Below, piece after piece: positions 21,457-32,294 of a stretch of DNA of 64,000 bases (positions within the stretch are counted from its first letter, which is position 1; every line of letters starts with the position of its first letter). Location: assembly GCF_000203815.1 (NCBI RefSeq), contig NW_004457736.1:1364001-1428000 (forward strand), in the 5' to 3' direction. The DNA comes from Cavenderia fasciculata (taxonomy: Eukaryota > Evosea > Eumycetozoa > Acytosteliales > Cavenderiaceae). A program made the position numbers and the translations under genes. The notes beneath the pieces were generated by a model. That model was not told where the DNA came from, ran no database searches, and saw only the letters and a program-made list of their open reading frames with translations.

Positions 21457-22738
21457 TTAATGCTCCAAGAATAATAAATAAATTAAATAATTAACTATAA
21501 TTAACATCCATCTCTGACAATGATCTAGATGAGATTGTTACCCATCTCTTTGAGTATGGTATCGAGGGTGCAAACAGTCAGAACCAAACAGTCGCTCAGT
21601 TAAAGGGACAAGTCCGAACCCTTATTCTACAAATGGAGGTCTAGATCTACACAACACTGGTCAATTTTATTTGTTTGGTGCTTGGCAAACAATGGTCCTA
21701 TGTATGAACCAGTTCCATACCAACCCAGCCATGTCATGGATACGTCACAATGCCCACCAACATGGTGTTGATGCTTGCCATGTCTACGTGATTAACAGAG
21801 CAGACACTGTTAGTCCATTGATGGGCGATACGTTTTCGAGTCCTTTTAATATCTAATGCAACAAGGTCCTTTTCTCATATGAATAAATAAATACCTATTT
21901 TTTAAATTCCAAACTAACTCTAAAAAAGATTAAATAAATTAATAATTATTAATAATATTGTTCCAAAGTAGTAGCATTGCTTATTGATAGTATAGTTACT
22001 TTTAGATACTATTAATCAGGTGGTTGATGTTTGGCTGGTTGCTTGACACGCAACCTCGGAATGGATGGAATTGCTCTTCTTGTTTCGACACCTTGGCTTT
22101 TTGACAATCTCGCCAAGATGCAGACACCAGAAGAATAATTCCATCATAGAAGAATATTAATATCAACACTAGTACTGGCTATACACCCAATCAAGTCGTA
22201 ATGGGGTATGAACCCATTATGCCATGGAATGCATTTGAGCATGCCATTCAGCGACTACCGTCGTAATATAGAAACCTACCGTCAAATGGCTAAATCAAAC
22301 ATGTTGGAAGCACAGATTAGAAACCAAATACAACATGATAAAGGAAAATGGGCCAAATCATGCGATCTTGTAAAAGTCAAACGTGCGGTTTTAGATACAC
22401 ATAAAACAGAGCAAAGGAAAATGACAAAAATTGCGACCAAAGTACGCTGGTGGTCCTTGATTGTGCTCTTCCACTCGAGATGTATTAAATGATTCTGCCC
22501 TGATCATTCCATTTCTTCTTTTATGTATACTTTTGAGTTTGTTTGCAAGTAATCATCCCTCCCTCAGCCCATAAAAACGGCAATGTCGCTGAAATTACAC
22601 AATTTTTTTTTTTTTTTTTATTTAAATCGAACTTCAAAGTTTCAAATTTGGCGCCTCAAACACATTTAAAAAGTAAGCTCAACTCTTTTTAAGTCTTATT
22701 GATAATTAATTATCTATATATATATAATTAATTATAGA
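21457..22738. other. Spacer with decayed mobile-element sequence
   Basis: There is no intact gene. At 21510-21860 the sequence is less AT-rich and shows broken frames (for example an open stretch ending at 21856 with GAWQTMVLCMNQFHTNPAMS) that I cannot assign. At 22020-22500 a Ty3/gypsy-type integrase fragment is recognisable. A poly-T run (22602-22619) and AT repeats precede the NASP gene. Confidence 0.6.
22020..22500 (+). mobile_element. Decayed Ty3/gypsy-like integrase C-terminal fragment
   Basis: The frame at about 22162-22260 reads TSTGYTPNQVVMGYEP followed by IMPWNAFEHAIQRL, the motif that follows the integrase catalytic core in Ty3/gypsy elements (TG-SP-----G-EP--P). After a stop the match continues in another frame at 22255-22450: a basic helix (RNIETYRQMAKSNMLEAQIR), DLVKVKRAVLD, then RKMTKIATK before a shifted KYAG, like the GPF/Y-type module with DLV-VK and K--KY-GP. 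Several stops and frame changes show it is dead. No long terminal repeats or reverse transcriptase were found nearby. The element class is inferred from motif order only. Confidence 0.6.
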
Positions 22739-24329
22739 ATGGAAGAATCAACATCTACTACTAGTACTACCTCTACTACCTCTACTAGTACAACTAATCA
22801 AAGTTCACCAGAACGTAAAGAGATTGATGCAAAGGACCAAGAGATTATAGACAATGCTATGGGTAAAGTCAAGGCTGCAAAGGCATTGTTGGATGATCAA
22901 GACTATCTTTCTGCTTGTGAACTTTTAGGTAGCAGTTTATCTGCATTGTCAGTATTTACACATACTACTATAGTAGTAGTAAACACGCTCAAGACAACAA
23001 GTGACTAATCACAGTAATTTATCATTTTACTATATATTTATAGGTCCCCAATCTATGGAGAATTAGCAATTGAATTGGCACCAATTTACATTAAATATGG
23101 TAGAGCATTGTTGTTTTCATACAAGGTAAATGAATCTGATGTATTGGGTTCGAAATTGGATAACAACAAAGAAGGTGCACAAGAGGGTGAACCTGATGAA
23201 GCAGGTGAAGATGAATTAGACAAGAAAGAAGCTGCTAGTAGCAGTGATGGTGAGGATACTAGTACTAGTACAAGTAATGCAACCACTTCAACCACTACAA
23301 CTACTGGAGAGAAAAAGGAAGAAGGTGACAAGGCAGAGACACTAGAGGTGGCATGGGACGTATTAGAGTTGGCTCGTGTCATTTATGAAAAAAATGGAAC
23401 CAAGGAATTGGAATTATCAGATGTACACATGCTTCTCGGAGATCTCAATGTCGAATTGGAAAATCATCAAGATGCTCTCGAAGAATACAATATTGCTCTT
23501 CAATTAAGAAAGAAACAAAATAAGAAAAATGATAGAGAAGTTGCTGAAGTGTAAGTTAAATAATAATAATAATAATAATAAGTTTATAATTTATTATTTA
23601 TTTATTTATTAATAATAATTATTAATTTCATTTTAGATATTATTATATTGGTATGGTTTATCAAATTAAAAATGATGCAAAGTTTGCAGAAGATAGTTAT
23701 AAAAAGGCAATTGAAATATTGACAGGTGCATTGGGTGATTTACAATCAGATCCTACCTCTACATCTGATGATATTCAAGATTTAAAGAATGTCATTGCTG
23801 ATCTTCAAATGAGAGTATGTTAAATACATTTATAAATTATTTAAAGGATATAGGATTTTAATTCTTTTTTTTTTTTTTATTCTTTTTAGTTGGATGAAGT
23901 TATACCATTAGATACATCAATGGAGAATATTCCAGCATTTTTAAAAGAGGAATTAATTAAACATTTGATTTCAACATCTGCTCCACCTGCAAACTCATCC
24001 TCCTCTACAGCTACTGTAGAAGCTCCAGCAGTACCTGAAAATAATGCACCAGTTAAAAGATTTGGAAATTTAGGAAAGGCTGCTAAAAGAGCTGCTGAAC
24101 AAAAACAACAACAACAACAACAAGAGCAATCAACCAATTCAACTAGTTCAACAACTTTAGATACTTCAACTACACAACAAGAAAAACCAAAAAGAAGATT
24201 ACAAGATTTAATGGGAGGAGAAGCACCACCCATTTCATTTTCTACTTCATCATCGAAACCATCCACTACTACTACAACAAAACCAGTTGAAGAAATTATA
24301 AAACAAGAAGAAAAAAAGAAAAAGGTTGA

Positions 24330-24333
<4 letters not shown>
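22739..24333 (+). CDS. NASP/Hif1-type histone chaperone (SHNi-TPR)
   Basis: Four exons, 22739-22947, 23044-23550, 23637-23814 and 23890-24333, give 445 residues. The first donor is the less usual GTCAGT; the others are GTAAGT and GTATGT. A Ser/Thr-rich start is followed by TPR helices: AKALLDDQDYLSACELLGSS, then PIYGELAIELAPIYIKYGRALL. An acidic Glu/Asp/Ser/Thr insertion (about residues 105-165) interrupts the repeat, as in NASP. Further TPRs follow (VHMLLGDLNVELENHQDAL; YYYIGMVYQIKNDAKFAEDS). The tail is Ser/Thr/Gln-rich with basic GNLGKAAKRAAEQ, possibly a nuclear signal. NASP-family proteins bind H3-H4 or H1 and protect or deliver histones in the nucleus. The split TPR with acidic loop makes this assignment good; a different TPR chaperone is the alternative. 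Confidence 0.8.
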
Positions 24334-24362
<29 letters not shown>

Positions 24363-24511
24363 TATAGATAAAAGAAGAAGAAAAAGGATATATATATAAT
24401 TTTGGTTTGGGTATAGAGAAATCTAACCTAGAATATTTTATTATCTTGTTACAAATTTGTATGTATACAAGTTAAAATACAGTGATTGGTAGTACATTTG
24501 ACTATATATGT

Positions 24512-24817
24512 TTAGGCATCAACGACAGCGTTGGCTTGGGTTGTTGCTTGGACAGAGGTATTTGGTACATTTATGGTGCTACTGTGATTGGCAGAGATAG
24601 TAGTAGACAAGGCAATCTTGTTGAAACCTTGACCGGTCATTGAACCTTGACCAGCATTGAAAAAGTTGTTGGATGAGGATGATGACTTTTGGAATCCGAT
24701 TTTAGAGATGGCAGCTAAGAGGAAGAAAAAAAAAGAAAAAAAAAGTAATTTGTTTGTTAGTTGGTTTGGTCAATCTTGTATGTTCAAAGCAAATAGATGC
24801 TTACAGAGGATAGACAT
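24512..24817 (-). CDS. Small 71-residue protein, MSIL family (twin A)
   Basis: Two exons on the minus strand: a 13-nt exon 24817-24805 (ATG plus MSIL) and 24714-24512. The donor is GTAAGC and the acceptor CTTAG. The product has 71 residues: MSILSAISKIGFQ, a Ser/Asn run, FFNAGQGSMTGQGFNKIALS, then a Thr/Ser/Ala-rich end. It has no signal peptide or Cys. The start and build recall the very short, developmentally expressed families of dictyostelids (sigN, hssA-like), but I cannot assign it to one. A twin with the same exon lengths lies about 1.6 kb further on the same strand (26421-26722), so the two are a tandem duplicate pair. Confidence 0.7.
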
Positions 24818-26420
24818 TTTAGATTATTTGTTTGTTGTTGGGTATTATTAGTTTAGTAATTAACTTTTTAATTGTTGATTTAACTGATGATGATTAGAAT
24901 GATGATTCAAGTTCTCTTTAAATAGTTTTTTTTTGTCTCTGGATTCACGTCATCATCTCTGCCATGAAACTTTTTTGGTATCCCATCCATGCATCCATGT
25001 ATCAATCCCACCTACACCACGCTAGATTTCGAAAAACAAAGCAAATGTAAACTATTGATTTGAGGTTCAATGAATTTTTTTCTTCTAGGTCAAAGTGTCA
25101 CTGACTGACCGAGGTCAATCTACCACCCAAGGTAACTAATTTGGCTTGTCACAACTCACCTATACTGCATATTAATTCGCCAAGTGATGATGAGATTTAA
25201 TAAAACTTGAATTCAATCGAAACCAGAATTCATTAACATTTCATACAAAATGAATCAATAAATGTGGTAAGGATGAAAAGTAGCAGAAATAATCGGATGA
25301 TAGCACAGCCGATACTTCATGTATACGTGGTGTGGTACAAGTGGTGGTTGATGAGGGATAACATCCAACTATTCTACTCCTCCCCCTCACGTTCATAGGA
25401 TAGGGTAGTGACTGTCAAACGAATAATTACCCAACTTGGCATTTACGTAAATGTTGTGTACAACCTTTGTCTAAAAATGGATTGATTTTATCCCTTTGAT
25501 CCACTCATTATCACCCAAATCCCTCACTCATACACATAAATACTTTGTTGAGACAATAATTATATTCATCCAAATTAATCTATACATAGCATCATGTTTA
25601 TACATTATAATTAATCTACCCCTTATCGTCGTCGTTTATCTAATATCTTGTATGATTCTTCAAAAATGGAATCAATCATTTCAACCCTCACCAACCAACT
25701 GGGAAATAACAGTAAACCGTACCCTATTGCCACCTCTCTCATCACATTTTGAATGTCGATATCCAATTTATTTTTAACCCTGTCTATTCACTACTCTATG
25801 AATCTCCTATCCTTTTGATAAATGTAGATTCAAACAATTATTATTGGATATATCAAATAATCATCATTCGTTTTTTTAGCACAAGAGTGTTGGGGTGAGG
25901 TTAAATAAATAAATATTTTTTTTTTAATTATTTGTAGTATACTTTTTTTCAAAAATGATTTCCAAAACAGTGTCTTTTCGAAAATTTAAAAATATTAATT
26001 AATAAATCTATTTGTATATGTTTTTTAATCAACTATGAATAAAATTTGAGGGGTTAAAATTATAATCAACAACTGTCAAATATACACTGTTTTTGGTTTG
26101 AAGATCGTGATTCTGATTTTAAATCTCATTGATGACTTGATTTAGAATTTAAAAAAATAAAATTATAATCATTGATTCCCTATTTAGCCGTTGATGATGA
26201 ACCTCTCCCCCTCACCTTTTAATTTCGATTGGTCAATGGAAATATAAAAAAACAATTTTGGAAAAGAAAGAAAAGATACAAGACTATTTTTGGATTTGAA
26301 TTGATTTGAATTGAAACAATGATGTTTACATTGTTTATTAAATTAAATAATATGGAACGATATCATTTTAAAATGTTAGTTGTGATCGTTGGTGGTGGTA
26401 GTACAATGATCATATAGAGC
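24818..26420. other. Intergenic between the twin small genes
   Basis: About 1.6 kb without a supportable gene. It includes the promoter of twin A (a T-run and a GTTGATTTAACTG stretch near 24870). The 93-codon open frame at 25496-25777 is compositionally random. No RNA gene was recognised. Confidence 0.6.
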
Positions 26421-26722
26421 TTAGAGTCTGACCAAAAGGTTTGTGGCAGCATCAACGTTGGCTTGGACATTGGTGTTGGTGTCAACGGTGGCATTAGCCT
26501 TGGTGGTACTGGTAACAGTGGTTCCACTAACAAAGTTCATTCCTTGCATTGAAGATGAACCCATTGACTTGAAACTTGAAGTGCTCTTTGAGACAGATGA
26601 GGTACCGAAAGATGAGATGATTGCTATTAAAAAATGAAAGAAAAATAAACATATTAAAATTAGGATTTCATTTGATTGATTATTAAAGGTTTCATTATAA
26701 TGAACATACAGAGGATAGACAT
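26421..26722 (-). CDS. Small 71-residue protein, MSIL family (twin B)
   Basis: Exon 1 is 26722-26710 (13 nt, same as twin A) and exon 2 is 26623-26421 (203 nt, same as twin A). The donor is GTATGT and the acceptor AATAG. The product has 71 residues: MSILSIISSFGTSSVSKS, a Ser-rich stretch, GSSSMQGMNFVSGTTVTSTT, then an Ala/Asn/Thr-rich end TNLLVRL. Exon lengths, intron phase, first four residues and the central S-M-G motif are shared with twin A, but the rest has diverged. Expression and role are unknown. The tiny first exon makes such genes easy to miss in automated annotation. Confidence 0.7.
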
Positions 26723-28176
26723 TTTAGTAGTAGTTTTTTTGGTTGGTTGGATTAAATTAATTAAATTTAGATAATTGATTGATTTGATGAATTGAAATGA
26801 ACCAAATTGATGGATATTTATAGTTTTCCAAACTTCCCAAGTTTTGATAATTCTAGACGACAACGACGATATATGGGTGGATGGATGGGACGGACAGTGT
26901 ACACCTGCTACCATGATTCCAACCACAACCACCCGAGTTTGTAGTATTGACATAAATTCTAACAAATCAAAGATAGATACCCCAAAAATATAATTACGTA
27001 TTCATTAAATTAAAATATTATTAATTCATAAGATATAAATTGAAAATCAAGGAATTCAATTCAATTGATTCACCACCTCTGCATTTTGGTTTCCAAGAGT
27101 AGTAGCGATTGAATTCATTGATAAATACGATAAACAGATTTTGGTTGGTTAGGGTTAGAATGAAATAGATAAGATGTCATAAATAACTTCATCGAATCCT
27201 TTTTCCCCCATTATACATGCATGTCATCCAATAACCCTAGTCTACCCATTTATGCTTTCTCTCTTTCTGTCTATCTTTGGTCATCTCAACAATGGATAAA
27301 TTAAAAAATTAATCAAATTTGGGAAAAAAGGGATCATCGACCACTAAACTAAACTAAAATGCCCGGAATGAACTGTTTACAATCATCTAAAGATAGATTG
27401 AATGAATAAATATTAATTATTAGCTGTATGATTTTATGATATCATTTTTAATAAACCAATCTTTTTTTCCTTTTGACGTCAATTTTTGTGTGTGAGTAGA
27501 AAACAACAAATACTTTTGTTTTACCCCTTTACTTCAACGTTTCAACACACACAATAATTTCAAACTACATTTTTTGATCTAATCTACATCATCCATTATC
27601 CAACCCATTATTATAAAATATTCAATCATCTTTGATTCATAGATATCTATCTACCTAATCAAAGATTTGAAATTGGGCACACATTGATGAATACAAACAT
27701 TTAGTAAATGGTGGCGCACATTGTTCCCATTACCATTCATTACATGTTTTTTAATATTAATTGTCAGAGTTGCAATGAATGAATAATCGATCATTAATCA
27801 ATCGTTGATTATCTTCTTACTTTTTGCCCATTAAAAAAGAGATTGGATTAGTAATATGAATGATTGAATTGATTGAATATGATTCAGTAAATTATTAATA
27901 GTATTAATATTCATATTATCCTCTCGAGTACCGTACCAACCAGACCATGATTAAATTTATATTTCAAATCATAATAATTTAATTTAATTTGCCATCTTGC
28001 ATCTTCATCTTTATCTTGATTATTATTATTTTTTATACAAATATATTTGAAACTAATTTATTCCTTTTTTTTTTCAAATTTAAATAATTATTTTTAAGCA
28101 GATGGGTTTCTATAGAAATAAATAAAATATTAATAATTGATTCATCTAAATTATTTTCTTTTTCTCTCATTCTTAT
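26723..28176. other. Intergenic upstream of twin B and downstream of enolase
   Basis: About 1.45 kb of AT-rich DNA with no supportable reading frame. Minus-strand open frames near 26760-26965 overlap the leader of twin B and have random composition. No RNA gene or repeat of note was seen. Confidence 0.6.
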
Positions 28177-29620
28177 TTACCTGAACTTTTCACCAACAAA
28201 AACGGCATCCTTGCCCAACTCTTCTTCAATTCTCAAGAGTTGATTGTATTTGGCTAATCTCTCTGAACGACATGGAGCACCAGTCTTGATTTGACCGGTT
28301 TGCAAACCAACAACGAGGTCAGCAATAAAGGTGTCTTCGGTTTCACCGGATCTGTGTGAGACCATGACACCCCAACCAGCAGATTGGGCCAACAAACAGG
28401 CTTGGATCGATTCAGTGACGGTACCGATTTGGTTGAGCTTGAGAAGGAGGGCATTGCAAGCCTTCTTGTCAATACCTTCTTGAACCTTCTTTGGGTTGGT
28501 TACCAACAAATCATCACCAACAATTTGGACATGAGTTGATGATGTCAACTTGGTGTATGATTCCCAATCATCCTAAACGCAAAACAAAAAAAAATTAATT
28601 AATTAAATTAAAAAAAGAAATATATTTGTTTGTTTGTGTGACATACTTGATCAAATGGATCTTCAATTGATACGATTGGATATTCAGCAACAAAGTCCTT
28701 GTACAATTGACCGAGAGCTTCACCAGAGATGACTTGTGAACCGTCATTGTTCTTGGTCTTAAAGTCGAGATCGTAACCCTTATCAGTCTTGAATTCAGAG
28801 GCAGCACAATCCATACCAATCTTTACCTTTCCAGTGTGACCAGCTAAACAATCAAACAAACAAAATATATGTTAGCATTCTGGCTCTATTGATTAATATT
28901 TGTTATATATATACCCTTTTCAATGGCAAGTTTAAGGAGTTCAAGACCTTCCTTGTTACTGAGGATTGGTGGAGCAAAACCACCTTCATCACCGACGTTG
29001 ACGGCATCTTGACCATAACGACCTTGGATGACACCCTTGAGACTGTGGTAGACTTCAGCACCCAAACGGACAGCTTCAGAGAAGCTCGAGGCACCAACAG
29101 GGAGGATCATAAACTCTTGCATGGCAAGACGGTTACCAGCATGCGAACCACCATTGATGACGTTGAAGGCTGGAACGGGCATGACGACCTTCTTTGGGTC
29201 CTTGCCAGCAAGAGTGGCGATGTAACGGTAGAGTGGGACACCCTTGGCGGCAGCACCAGCACGAGCGATAGCCATAGAGACACCGAGGATGGCGTTGGCA
29301 CCGAGATTACCCTTGTTTTCAGTGCCGTCGAGCTTGTTCATGAGATCGTCGAGTTCCTTTTGTTGGGTGACGTCCTTGCCGATGAGTGCTGGTGCAAGAA
29401 TCGACTTGACGTTGTTGATGGCCTTGAGAACACCCTTTCCACCATACACCTTGCTGTCCTTGTCTCTGAGTTCGACAGCTTCGTAGGCACCGGTTGATGC
29501 ACCTGATGGCACGGCAGCTCTGAACAACTGACCATTGTCTGTCACTACATCTACTTCAACGGTTGGGTTGCCTCTAGAGTCGAGGATTTGACGTGCATGA
29601 ACTGATTTAATAGTACTCAT
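28177..29620 (-). CDS. enoA: Enolase (2-phosphoglycerate dehydratase)
   Basis: Three exons, 29620-28915, 28843-28647 and 28572-28177, encode 432 residues, the normal enolase length. Diagnostic parts are intact: the N-terminal loop [19 protein letters not shown], the flexible [10 protein letters not shown] loop with the Ser that closes over Mg2+, NGGSHAGN with the catalytic His, metal ligands in [10 protein letters not shown] and SIEDPFDQ, the signature [13 protein letters not shown] with the catalytic Lys, and [10 protein letters not shown]. It interconverts 2-phosphoglycerate and phosphoenolpyruvate in cytosolic glycolysis. Codon use and GC content are high relative to neighbours, as expected for a highly expressed gene. 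The ATG is 293 bp from the divergently transcribed ankyrin gene. Confidence 0.97.
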
Positions 29621-29913
29621 TATATAATAATAATAATAATATAATTAATAAAAAATATCTATGTAATTATCTAAAAAGATGAAAAGAAAACTATGAGAGA
29701 TGATAATCATGAGGCACTAGTTACTGAACGGTGAACTTCTCACCAACATGCGAAAAAAATTTAATTTAATTTTTGTTTTTTTTTTTTTGATCATCCCACC
29801 CCTTTGTCCCAAACCACACCACATTTTAATTTAATTTATTTTCAATTTTTTTACGACTTTGAAGTAGTACTAGTTTGCAAAGATAGAGATAGGAGTAGTC
29901 GTATTATTATATA

Positions 29914-32241
29914 ATGCAAAATAATACGACTACAGATAAACATGTACAAATAATAGAAGTAGAAACCCTAACATTTCTAACAATATTTAAAAATCAATAT
30001 ATTAGAAATATTATATTCAATCAAATAGATCAATTACCAAAGAGCATTGGTGGTAGTTGCAACTTTGTCAAAGGAAAGGAGTTGATTGCACTTGAAGCAC
30101 CACTATCATGTTTGATTGCCAAATATGCTATGCCATGGGACTTTATTAGACACTATCTACCACCCAAGATGGACGGTGACCATTATCTGAGGACGTATGC
30201 AATCAACCAATACTGTCAACATCGAAATGCAACACTGCACACACTCAAACATCTCATAGAATGGTCACCGGAATACCAAAACAAAGATCCAGAGGTATTG
30301 AGGATAGTTTGTGATAATGGTCATTTATATATCCTTAGGTATCCTCTTTCCAAATGTACCATGTTCAAACTTTATGGGTGACAAGGCAATTAGAGATGGA
30401 AATATAGAAATGGTAGATTATTTGGTCAACCATCGTATTGCCAATATAGTTGAACATATTGGTCTAAGATTTCATTTTATTTCTCGAAACGATGCAGCTA
30501 TGGTCAAATTGTTTCTTGATTATTTCCACAACAACAAATCTAAATATAAAATAGATACACTGGCATATATATTACCATCGATAGCAGGGTATTTTGAAAT
30601 GTTCAAATCTCTCTATCAACAACTATCATTGCCACAGGCCGACTATTATCTTCAATTAGCAGTGAAAACTGCTCTAGAAGGTGGATTCCTAGACACTATC
30701 GAATTCCTCCACTCGAATAATCAACAATTCCCTGATAATCCTCTTGCTCACGTATGTATTATTTAATTAGTAATTGTAACTATTATTAACCATTATTATT
30801 ATTATTTATTATTATTTAGGCAGCAGAAAAAGGACATTTAAAAATTGTACAATTCCTAACCACTCAACGACCAACTGAAAATAGTACAACCTATTCAATG
30901 GACAATGTATGTTAATAATTTAAATTATTATTTAAAGTATCTAATCTAATATAATATCTCTGATTATTTATTTATTTATTTTTAGGCAGCTAAAAACGGA
31001 CATTTTGAAGTTGTTCAATATCTTGATCAGAACAGAACTGAGGGATGTACAACCAATGCAATGGATGAGGTAAATTGATCAATCTTTAACAATCATTATT
31101 CATGAATAGAATACTAACATTTATTTATTTAATTAATTTATTTATTTATTTTTAGGCAGCTAAAAACGGACATTTTGAAATTGTTATGTATCTTGATCAA
31201 CATAGAAGTGAGGGATGCACAACCAATGCAATGGATAATGCATCATTGAATGGTCATCTTTCTATAGTAGAGTACCTAGATCAACACCGATCAGAAGGAT
31301 GTACACAAAAAGCATTAAATAATGCATCGGAGAACGGACACCTTCCTATTGTCAAATACCTTTGTCAACATAGATCTGAAGGAGATATTCGAAGTGCGAG
31401 AAACATTTCTAAAACAAAGGTTGATGCAAGTCTCTTTCATTACCTTTGTCAAGAGATTCAAAAACGAGAAGGTACAACTATTGCAGACTTTGCTAATAGT
31501 TATCAAGAGTTTATGAATAACTTGGTTTTTTCTGGACAAGTAGATGGTCTCAAATATTGTTATGCCAACACACCATTTAGATGCAAAGTAAAGGATTTAC
31601 AAGATGCTTTGCAATACAACTATCGGGAGGCTGCACAATTTATTTTGGACCGTGGAATAGAGTTGAATGAAAATGACCGAGTCAATTTAATTGGTTATGC
31701 AGCTTTGGGAGGTTACTTGGATCTAGTCAAGCTTTATCACAGTGGTTGCAATGATCGAAACAGTTGTACAAAGACTGGTATCGATTATGCAGCACAGAGA
31801 GGTCATTTATCGATTGTTGAATACCTCCATTTCAACTGCCGACATGGAGGTGGGTGCACAACAGAGGCAATGAATCGAGCTGCACAGTATGGTAAATTAT
31901 CGGTTGTACAATTTCTCGATACCCATCGCACTGAAGGGTGCACGCCGAGTGCCATGAACTTTGCAAGTGAAAGTGGCCAACTAGCAGTTGTCAAATACCT
32001 TCATCGAGTTGGAAAGAAATGTACTGTCGATGCAATGACCAAAGCACAAGTATATCGAAAATTTGAAGTCATATCATTCCTCCACTACAATCGAACCGAA
32101 GGTTGTGTCAAAAGAGTAAAACAATCAGACTGTGTTGAAATTATGCAATTCCTCGTTCATCATAAAAGAGTTGTCAATTATCCAGAAGATTTATTATTTT
32201 ATGATTGGGAAATTGAACAAAAAAGAAGAAATCAATACTAG
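29914..32241 (+). CDS. Ankyrin-repeat protein with frame break, dictyostelid family
   Basis: This gene is a sibling of the intact one at 47467-49666. The N-terminal domain (TFLTIFKNQYIRNIIFNQID, MPWDFIRHYLPPK, LKHLIEWSPEYQNKDPE) is followed by ankyrin repeats (NGHFEIVMYLDQHRSEGCTT type). Exons after the first are 30820-30906, 30986-31069 and 31156-32241, each starting with Ala-Ala at a repeat boundary. The first exon shifts frame near 30340-30350: a C seems inserted compared with the sibling. Removing a 55-nt GTATCC...TTAG segment (30339-30393) would restore frame. It would give 679 residues, against 678 in the sibling, but lose half a repeat. It is thus either a rescued gene, a young pseudogene or a sequence error. 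Ankyrin repeats bind proteins; the partner is unknown. Confidence 0.65.
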
Positions 32242-32294
32242 GTAGAAATAATAATAAATTGGAAATTAGACAAAAAGAGGGGAGATTTATTTAT

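Noticed and set aside
22567-22575. CCCATAA, like the upstream element of dictyostelid small RNA genes
   Set aside because: No conserved RNA motif or suitable TATA box and stem was found 60-100 bases downstream.
25496-25777. 93-codon plus-strand open frame
   Set aside because: Sequence looks like random AT-rich spacer; no domain or partner exon.
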